A DNA stretch of 64,000 nt from Amorphophallus konjac. Lineage: Eukaryota; Streptophyta; Magnoliopsida; Alismatales; Araceae. Below are positions 56,699-64,000 of the stretch, piece after piece. The stretch covers positions 346,740,243-346,804,242 of the forward strand of contig CM040121.1 of the NCBI GenBank assembly GCA_022559845.1, read 5' to 3'. Numbering within the stretch: the stretch's first letter is position 1; each line of letters begins with the position of its first letter. Under the pieces are notes generated by a model. It made no database searches. It saw only the letters and a list, made by a program, of their open reading frames with translations, and was not told the origin of the DNA. The translations under genes were made by a program, and so were the position numbers.

Positions 56699-57110
56699 AG
56701 GGTCGACGCCTGAAGCTTAAAGCGTCCACGCATCAGTAGACGAAGCTTTCACGATGTCTTCTATTGCGTTAATGCCACAAGCAAGCAGCGTCGACGCAGC
56801 AGTTAAAAAAGCAGAGACTCTTACAAGCGACGAAGCTTTCACGATATCTTCCACTGCGTCAACGCCATCAACAAGCAGCGTCGACGCAGCGGCTTAAGAG
56901 ACGCCAGTATACAAATGTACATGTTCAATGCGTCAACGCAACATGCTGATAACGTCGACGCAGCACACCCATTTGTTGAAGACTTGATCACTGGACTGCC
57001 GATACCGTTGCGTCAACGCAGCAGGCTGATGGAGTCGACGCAGCGGTTAAAAAGGTTGAAGATATCTGATGGCTGCGTCAACTCTTTGGAGCAAGTGAGT
57101 TGACGCCATC
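56699..57110 (+). repeat. GCGTCAACGC / GCGTCGACGC dyads in element C LTR
   Basis: Pairs of GCGTCAACGC followed about 20 nt later by GTCGACGCAGC occur near 56766-56803, 56855-56892, 56930-56965 and 57008-57047. Similar pairs lie at 55850-55930, and single GTTGACGC-like sites recur in the interior near 61450-61580 and 62945-63065. Confidence 0.7.
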
Positions 57111-57277
57111 TAACTCCAGTTGCTGAGCGTATTGGTGCTGGGCACGTGATCCGAGGATAAGGAGAGTGCCCAGATGAGGACACGTGTTCTGACAGCCTGC
57201 TGGATGCTGCCACGTGGTCCGAATTCTTAGGGCGGGAACTGTGGAAGCCACACGCGCCCTGCTGCGGCTGCTGCTGG

Positions 57278-57285
57278 TATATAAT
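57278..57285 (+). promoter_or_regulatory. Probable TATA box of element C LTR
   Basis: TATATAAT lies upstream of a 190-bp GA-rich leader. Relative position is shared with element A (15363). Confidence 0.55.
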
Positions 57286-57770
57286 GAAGCCTTCGTCTTC
57301 AGATGAAGGTTGATCGAAGCAGAAGCTTGAAGAGTAGAAAGCCCTTCGATCCAGAAGAAGAGATAGAAGAGAGAAGCCGTGAAGAGAGAGCAGTGAGTGA
57401 GAGATTAGGAGAGTAGAAGAGAAAGAAAGAAAGATAGAGAGTGAGAGATTTGGAGAGCAGAAGAGAAAGAAAGAGAGAAAGAGAGTGAGCAAGAGAGCTC
57501 GTGGAGAAGAAGGAAGAAGCTGCTTGAAGATCTGTCTTCACTGGACCGTGGATCAGATCTAGGCCAGTCAGCTCCGTTGAGAGCCACATTGTGCATTTCA
57601 TTTTACAGCTTTCTGATTGCTGTGATATTTTCCTTTATTGTTTTCCTTTGTTCCCTGATCAACTTTGTTCTTCCGATTGCCCTGTTGGGGATCGGGTTCC
57701 TCCTGTTGGTTCAGGAGAAGGGAGATCTTATCTCCATGTTGCAATTGACAGGTTGTCACTTATAGGTTAC

Positions 57771-58063
57771 CCTCTGGTTAGAGGAAGGGAGGCTAGTCCT
57801 CCGGTTCTGGGCTTGTGGTTGCAAGTCCAGTGGTCCCTCCTGGTCTGGAGGAAGAGAGGTCTTCGACCTCTAGTTTCCAAGTGGCTGGGAGTCACTTGGG
57901 TGTCCCTCCGGTTGGGAGGAAGAGGGGAGGCTGTTCCCCTGGTCAAGCTGTGTGGCAGCAACTGTTTGCAGACTAAGTCTGCGTTCTAGCTTGAGCTAGT
58001 GGAAGCCTCACTCCGGTTGGGAGTGAGGGGTGGATGTAGGTCTGTGGACCGAACCACCTAAAA
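57771..58063 (+). promoter_or_regulatory. Chain of GGTT-loop hairpins plus conserved terminal motif, element C LTR
   Basis: Stems are CCTCT/AGAGG (57771-57784), CCTCC/GGAGG (57836-57851), CCTCC/GGAGG (57905-57919) and CCTCACTC/GAGTGAGG (58006-58028), with GGTT- or GGTC-type loops. GGTGG (58029-58033) can pair with CCACC (58054-58058), enclosing GGTC/GACC. Several stem positions differ from element A on both strands. Confidence 0.6.
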
Positions 58064-58261
58064 ATCTATTGTGCAGTGGTTTGATTGTTTGCTTTGCTTC
58101 CGCTAGATGCTTGAATAGGCACACTCCAAGTGTTTGTATTTGAGTTGAATCGAATTGGTTCTATTCTGTGTCTATCTCTAGCATCCAAGTTTTTATTTGG
58201 CCATTATACATAGAAGGATACATTCACCCCCCTCTGTATCCGGGCCTAGCACCCTAACAGT

Positions 58262-58274
58262 TGGTATCAGAGCT
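58262..58274 (+). other. Primer binding site of element C (tRNA-iMet type)
   Basis: TGGTATCAGAGCT lies 2 nt after the LTR end. It matches the common plant site over the first 12 bases. Confidence 0.85.
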
Positions 58275-58390
58275 AGTGTCTGCATATAAGGTCCAGCGAC
58301 CTGCAGATTCGATCTTGCGGTCTTAGGTGCTAATTTGTTTTTAGTGCATCAATATTCCTGTTGCATTGAATCTATCTGTTATCTGTTTCA

Positions 58391-60877
58391 ATGGCCTGTC
58401 CACCCATCTTTAGTGGTTCTGATTTCAACCAGTGGCACAGTGCTTTACGTGCTTATGTTAAATCTGTTGATCCAGACCTGTGGAAAGTGATTTCACATGG
58501 TCCTCATAAATTACCAAAGAAAAGGTCCAAATGGACTGACAGTCACGAATCAATGTATGAGGAGAATCAGACAGCTATAAATCTGATGAAAGCAGCCACT
58601 GACAAAGCCTTTCACTCATGTTTCCTTGATTGCAGATCTGCAAGGGATATGTTGGAGATGATGAAGAGAGCCGGGAAAGGAAATCAAACAAGCTGCATGA
58701 TGGCCAACAGAAGCGATCAAGGCAGCAATCAAACTGAAGAAGATGATGATGATGAGGTAAATCTCTTCGAGAATTTCTCTCTAGAAGATTGGGAGAATGC
58801 ATATGCTGAATTATTTGAATCTCATGAACTGTTAAGAAAACAGTATAAAAAATTGAAGAAGGGTACTGGTTTAGATAGTTCAAGCTCTCCTTGTAGAAAT
58901 TGTGTTGAATTGAAAAATATTCATGATGCTTGTATGTCTGACTTTCAAATATTGAAGAAACAAGTTTCATTATTGAAAACTGAAAAATAAGATCATATAA
59001 ATGTGATATCTGAACTCAAAGAAAAATTGAACTCAGATAATGATAATCAGATTGTTGTTAACTATCATGACCAGTATGAAAAATTGCTGAAAAACTTTAA
59101 AAGTGTAAACTCAGATTTAAACAAGCTGAGATCTGAAAATGATTCCCTGAGAACATCTGCTAATAAAAATGATAACAAATTTGAGAAACTTGAGCAGGAG
59201 AAAAACTTGCTTGCTGAAAAAATTGAAGCCATCAAATCTGTGAATGTGGAATTACAGAAAAAAATTGAAGAAAAGGAAAAAGATTTGAAGGATTTCAAGG
59301 CTGGAAGAAAACTTGAAACTAACTCAGAAGATCAGACTTTGATAAATGAGTTAATTCAGAATGACAAACTTAAGCAAGAAAATGAGAAATTGAAAATGCT
59401 AAACTCCACTATGTCAGAGAGACTTCTAGCTTTGGAAAGAGGAAAAAGTATTTGTGTTGAAGATTCTGATAAACTGAGCAATCTGGAAAATGAAAATGAG
59501 AAATATAAAACTGCTAACAAAGTTTTGAATGAAGTTATGAATTATAGTGAGCAAGAGATTGCCAATTATGAGTTATAAATCACCTCTTTAGAAAATGAAA
59601 TCCAAGACTTAAAGAACTCTCTGTCAAAGTTTGTAAGTGGACAAGAAAATCTGGATAGGTTGTTAGGAGTTAAGGTCAATACTCAAAGGGAAGGGTTAGG
59701 CTACAACAATGTCAATAAAAAGGCTTTTGAAAACAAGCTGACGACATCCTTTATCAAAGCATCTGATATAGCCACAACCTCAGAAAATAAACAACCAAAT
59801 GTTCAGAAGAATCAGAAACAAACTGAAAAGTTGAAAAAGGTTGATGGAACCAAGCTAAAAAATATTTTCATTAAATCTTCTGAATAGGAAAAGCCTTCCA
59901 CTTCATCTCCAATTCAGTACAAGGCTAAGAAAACAGGAAAACAGGATAAAAATCAGAAAAGGACTGTAAATCAGAAAATAAATGAAAAGGGTCCATCAGT
60001 GTTTGCTGATCATAGTCCTCACACACACTCACATGCATCTAAAAGGAAGATTATCTGTCATTACTGTCATAAAGTTGGACATCTGATGCATGAGTGTAAG
60101 TTGATGGAGAAGGATGATAAGAATGCTAGGAGATCTCATGATAAAAATCCCTCACCTCAGAAAAGGAGTGTCACATGTTCTAATTGTGGTAAATTAGGAC
60201 ACTCAATTGCTCATTGCTGGTTTGCTAGTTGTAAGAAAACTTTTTATTCATATCATGCTAAATTCCCTGCAAACCAACATGTTTTTAATAAAGACAAATC
60301 TGTTTCAATGAACCAGCATGTCATCTGTTTTAATTATAACAAAAGGGGTCACAGGGCCTCTGAATGCTGGTCAGGTTTTTTTGAAAGAAATTCTATTTCA
60401 TATTTTGAATGTGGAAAGGATGGCCACAGGGCCATTGATTATTGGCATGCCCAAGGAGGCTATGGCAATAATGAACTCAATTTTAAAAAGAATGCCTCTT
60501 ATTGCTCTCACTGTAGAAAGCATGGCCATACAGTCAAGGACTGTTGGCATATTCAGGGTAGAAATATGAATCTCAAACATGCTAAATTCCCTGTAAGACA
60601 ATTTGCAAAACTTTCATGTTATAACTGTGGGAAGCCAGGTCACAGGGCTGCAACCTGTTGGCTGGTAGGATATCAAAACCAAACTGGTTTTGGCAAACAG
60701 AATTTTTATTCTGTTAACAAGAAATCTCATGCTTATGCACATAAAATTCATGTTAACAAGAATGTGCATAAATCAGATCTGAAAACTGCTCCTAGAAATG
60801 TGCTGAGAAAACCTGCTAGGAGTAATACTGTTTTGTCAAGACCCAAGACTTCTTGGGTACCTGTTTGTGCAAAATAA
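58391..60877 (+). pseudogene. Element C gag: UBN2-like region, coiled coil, six zinc-knuckle units
   Basis: One continuous register of about 828 codons has three in-frame stops (58988, 59576, 59885). Order: the N-terminal copia gag fold (GSDFNQWHSALRAYVKSVDP, WTDSHESMYEENQ, LDCRSARDMLEMM), the ENAYAELFESHELL motif, long heptad-rich coiled coils to about 59570, a LDRLLGVKVNTQREGLGYN motif, then six knuckle units at about 60056-60660. Four units are intact (CHYCHKVGHLMHEC, CSNCGKLGHSIAHC, CSHCRKHGHTVKDC, CYNCGKPGHRAATC) and two are degenerate. It ends KTSWVPVCAK. The role is RNA binding and particle assembly. Six knuckles are more than the one or two usual for copia gag. Confidence 0.88.
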
Positions 60878-60890
60878 CATTGCTTTGCAG

Positions 60891-60933
60891 GTGTGCCTTG
60901 GATGGAATAAAAGGGGTTAATAAACCAAGGCAC
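60891..60933 (+). promoter_or_regulatory. Post-gag stem-loop of element C
   Basis: GTGCCTTGG (60893-60901) pairs perfectly with CCAAGGCAC (60925-60933) around a 23-nt loop, 15 nt after the gag stop. It is preceded by TTGCTTTGCAG|GT, a good 3' splice site match. The stem is identical to that of element A, while the loop differs. Confidence 0.6.
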
Positions 60934-63268
60934 TCAAGAAGAAAAACCCCATATTAAATCTCTCAGGTAAATTCCCTGCATTTCCTATTCTCAAATTTAT
61001 TGCATATCTTGTTGATTGTGGTTCATGCATGATTGTTAATTCGTGCACTCTATGAGTATTCATATCTCTCAATGCTCATACTGAATTGTCTGCTTAGACA
61101 TTAGAATTAACTTGCTTCTGAGAATCAAAATAATGTTCAGTGTTCCATGGCAAACATTGCTTGCTCTGAGGGGGAGTATTGCTTTCCCTGCTTGTTATGA
61201 TTATCCTTCTGTCAATCAATTCATATTGAACGAGAATTCAGCATGATATTTATCTTATTGGCATTCATACCTCCGTTCATGCATAATCAAAAGGGAAGTT
61301 AGCTTGGGTTGGAGATCTCTGGCTAAATGATGTTTTAATGGACTGAAATGAAGCTGCTGGCTGAATGAATGAGTTAACGTTGTATGAGGATGGGGTCGAT
61401 GCTTGAGGCTGCTTCATTGAAAAACCCTTTGTGTAAAAGTGTCTCTGGCTAGTTGGATGAGTTGACGCAGCTATGGGACGGAGTTAACGCAGAGGGCATC
61501 TACTTTTGGAAACAGCACTATTCTGTTTAACCGGGATAGTTGGATGAGTTGACGCTGCAATGTGACTAAGTTGACGCAACTGTCCCTTAGTGGAACGTTG
61601 AGTTATATCTCCCTCTGTTGAAAACTTCTCCTTGCATACATACAGCCATTTCATTGCATATCCTTCCTCATTGACTTTGCTAACAGATCTTGAACACATT
61701 CTTGAAAGCCTTAAGTCTCTAATTGGTATCATCTGGTTTCTGAATTCCATCAGTCTTTCTTGTAGATTTCAATGGGCTATCCTGATCATAAATCTGAAAA
61801 ATTTTGAACTAGAAATCTTCTATTATATGTTGTTATGAATGTCTGAAATAACTCATGTGGTTTAAAGCTTTAATGTATTCAAGGAGTTTGACTTTGAAAT
61901 CTCTTAACATATCTGAATCATGTCAAATAAACCTTAACCATCTGTCTCATGCACTATCTTGTAAAATCTTCTGAAATCTGCACTATTGAATACATGACTT
62001 TAATTGGTTAAGTATATGGAATTATTATTGATCTGTAGCAAATGAATCCTTCTGAAGTGTCTAAAGGGTAATTTCTGTCAGAGCAATGACTTTGGTCACT
62101 GAGAAACACATGTCCAAAGGACTGTGTCATGAGGTACCTAGTTAACTCTGCAAAATAAAAAATTGATTGCTAAATCAGGCAGAGCAATGGCATGCACACT
62201 GAGAAATACAACTCATACATCCAGAAATGACTTGGAGTGTGTCATGGTGTGTAAACGCTATCTCTGTTCATATCAGCATGACAGTTAGTCACACTAAGTG
62301 CTTAAGGATATTGGCCTCTGATCAAGGTATATCCCTTAGCCACAAGGTGTGCACTGAACTAGAATGTTCGTAAAATTAGTAGCATGAAGAGTTATTGAAC
62401 AAATTGAATTATTTGAATATTGATGATAAAATCAAATTGCTACAACCCTGGACAAGTTCATATGACTTCATATCTGCTTGATTTCAATACTGGTGCATGT
62501 AATTCCAAAAGAAGTCAATAAGATCGATTGTGTAAGAAAAAGGTGTTTAAGCAAGATAAGTATGAGGGATTGGTTCACTTTTATTAAACCATGGGTTTAG
62601 ATATTTATACAGAATTTTATTGATGAACTCTACATACATCATGATTAAACCACGCTGTTAATAAAGTTCATTCATAAGCTCTTATAATGGAAGACTTTGA
62701 AGACATGTTTTAGATTTATGAGATTAATATCCCCTTGAGAATCCAATTGAATTTCTTCCATGTGAAGCCGATCTGAAATACCTGTGCTCACTGTTCTTGA
62801 CTTCTCTGAACAGAATTTTTCTTTGATTGTCACTGTGATTCCCTTCTCATTCTTTTCATAGGCTCCATTTAGTGAGGGGGAGTTTCATTATTAGATGCAT
62901 CATGCTGCATAAGGGGGAGTATCTCATTCCTATCTGCATCACTGCGCAGACGCAATGTCACAGTGGCGTCAACGCATTATGCCTCTCTGGCTACTTATCT
63001 TGTGTTTTCGGTTCACATATGTCTCACTGCGTAGACGCAATGCCCCCTTTGCGTCTACGCATTGCCTCTTATTCAAATTTTCTTTACCCGGTTCACCCAC
63101 TTGAACCGGCTGAACCGTTCACTAAAAGGGTCCTCGAAGTCTCTTTAAAAGTGAAATGTGACCGCTGCTCTTCTTCACTTTTTCCAAAACCCTTTTTTTG
63201 TCATTCGACCTCTCGTGTCCCCCAAGAATCCTCACAGCTCTCTCTCCTGTTCGATTCATCTCCGTGCC
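60934..63268 (+). other. Element C interior, conserved non-coding
   Basis: No pol gene and no trusted frame in 2.3 kb. It shares ordered blocks with element A (62081-62106, 62180-62196, 62305-62325 and the ATCTGAATCAT...AACCTTAACC stretch at about 61912). GGGGGAG motifs recur at about 61170, 62874 and 62913. GTTGACGC-like sites lie at 61450-61580. The last 330 bp hold CGCAGACGCAATG and GCGTCTACGCATTG dyads, ahead of the gene at 63269. Confidence 0.65.
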
Positions 63269-64000
63269 ATGGATTCTCCAGCATCCACTCAAAAAGGGAA
63301 GCAGAGGGCAGAGGAACAACCGGGAGGCTCAGAATCAGCAAGAGGCACAATGGAGTCCCACTCTCAAGTAGCTCGCGAAAAGGGCAAAAGGAAGGAGACG
63401 GGTCCACGGGATCCAAGTCCGCCAACCAAAAGGTTAAAGGCATCAGCAGTCAGAAAAGAGAAGCGGAAGGGTTTATCTTCAGGTTCTGCAACCGGTCAGA
63501 AAGATGTTGGTAGCTCGCGTATAGTCACCGTGGAAGAACCTCTAAAGGTTCTTATTTCCGGTACGTTGATGCTACTGATCATAATATGCTCGAAGTTTTT
63601 CTTCAGTTGTTTCCTCCACTGGACCATCAGGGCTGGTGGTCGTTTGTCTCAACACACAAGACTTACTACCCCACCTTGGTTAGAGAGTTCTACCAGAACT
63701 TAAAGTATGAACCTACTGTTCCAAAACTCACATCCAGTGTTAGAGGTGTCAGGTTCGAAATCACAGATAAGCTGCTTGCCAGAGCATGGAAGGTTCCTAA
63801 GGTAGGAGTCCAGCTGCATGATTTTGAATATGATGCGCACGAAGCGTATGAGCTCTTGACTGAGAAACCCAGTAATCACTCCGATGTAAGGGAAACCTAC
63901 CTAGGCAGTCTCAAAGCCAATCATTTCCCTTCGCTCAATAGACTGCTCCACCACATTTGCACCTCCATGATCACACCACAGAGCAGTGGAAGAGAAAGGG
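63269..64000 (+). pseudogene. Gene resembling the putative plant transposon protein family (partial, frameshifted)
   Basis: The frame from ATG 63269 gives a charged, Lys/Arg/Ser-rich N-terminus with nuclear-localisation-like clusters (KGKRKE, PPTKRLK, RKEKRKG). Near 63540 the homology passes into another frame, open to the window edge. That frame contains YVDATDHNMLEVFLQLFPP, a GWWSFV block, YPTLVREFYQNLKYEP and SVRGVRFEITDKLL. The LVREFY-NL and VRGV spacing is what I know from the plant-specific family annotated as putative plant transposon protein (PF20167-like), which occurs in plant retroelements and has no established function. It lies downstream of gag, where pol is absent. Confidence 0.6.

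Larger units (their letters stand above)
55736..58259 (+). repeat. 5' LTR of element C
   Basis: About 2.52 kb, ending CTAGCACCCTAACA. Order: GGTTTTGATGATGACAAC start motif, GCGTCAACGC/GCGTCGACGC dyads, an array of AAGTCTATACAC words (about 55977-56680), more dyads (56699-57110), TATATAAT at 57278, a GA-rich leader (57320-57510), the GGTT-loop hairpin chain (57771-58028), GAACCACCTAAAA (58051-58063) and a C-rich end. The layout matches the 3' LTR of element A. Confidence 0.85.
55736..64000 (+). mobile_element. Element C: gag-only SIRE-like Ty1/copia element carrying a transposon-protein-like gene (runs off right edge)
   Basis: Visible parts are a 5' LTR (55736-58259), a primer site, a long gag (58391-60877), a post-gag stem-loop, about 2.4 kb of non-coding interior shared with element A, and the start of a gene from 63269. 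No protease, RT or integrase is found. It inserted in the endonuclease gene of a LINE. The exact LTR start could be 55736 to 55740, because the junction GGGGGTGTGTGTTG is ambiguous. Confidence 0.8.

Noticed and set aside
57013..57601. Minus-strand Ser/Leu/Phe-rich frames
   Set aside because: They are the complement of the GA-rich leader of the element C LTR.

Overview
The window is a nest of plant LTR retrotransposons plus one LINE. I find no host gene, tRNA or rRNA. Gag and pol lineages, initiator-Met-tRNA primer sites (TGGTATCAGAGCC), GGGGGAG polypurine tracts and 5-bp target-site duplications (TSDs) all point to an angiosperm with a large, repeat-rich genome. The species cannot be told from the sequence.

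Layout, left to right. Element A (before base 1 to 16546, +) is a gag-only, SIRE-like Ty1/copia element with its left end outside the window. It is split by T1 (1165-11874, +), a complete Tekay-type Ty3/gypsy element with TSD GAAAT. From 16552 to about 47781 runs element E, an old Tat-lineage Ty3/gypsy element (gag, protease, RT, RNase H, a second archaeal-type RNase H, integrase, then 3' tandem arrays). E is interrupted by T2 (20641-31829, +, second Tekay family, TSD GCCTC/GCCCC), by a minus-strand Tekay-like solo LTR G (39391-42586, TSD AAAAT) and by a SIRE-like solo LTR D (45209-47621, TSD CTATT). Next come a minus-strand copia LTR end (F, 47782-48243), a minus-strand gypsy LTR piece (H, 48244-48932), SIRE-like element B (from 48933), an L1-type LINE (about 53790-55735) and SIRE-like element C (55736 to beyond 64000). 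If each of these interrupted its left neighbour, the right half is a nest up to six levels deep (E > F > H > B > LINE > C).

Genes and activity. All gag-pol genes carry nonsense codons or frameshifts. T1 is closest to intact, with two stops and one frameshift seen. The integrase of E is an uninterrupted 372-codon frame. A and C have a long multi-zinc-knuckle gag but no protease, RT or integrase in the visible interior. Instead they share a conserved non-coding interior, and C adds a gene resembling the putative plant transposon protein family. They look like non-autonomous elements that would need enzymes from a relative.

Signals beyond genes. (1) All Tekay-like LTRs here share a TATA box near 480-540 nt, an AAG|GTAGGT donor-like site and a TTTTCAG|GT acceptor-like site, suggesting a leader intron inside the LTR. 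(2) The SIRE-like LTRs carry GGTT-loop hairpins and a terminal hairpin with compensatory base changes between families. (3) Nearly every LTR family has its own array of CpG-containing dyads, several built on a GTCGAC core. (4) SIRE-like LTRs carry irregular arrays of a roughly 10-bp word, in opposite orientation in A/C versus B/D. (5) A small stem-loop directly follows the gag stop in A, B and C.
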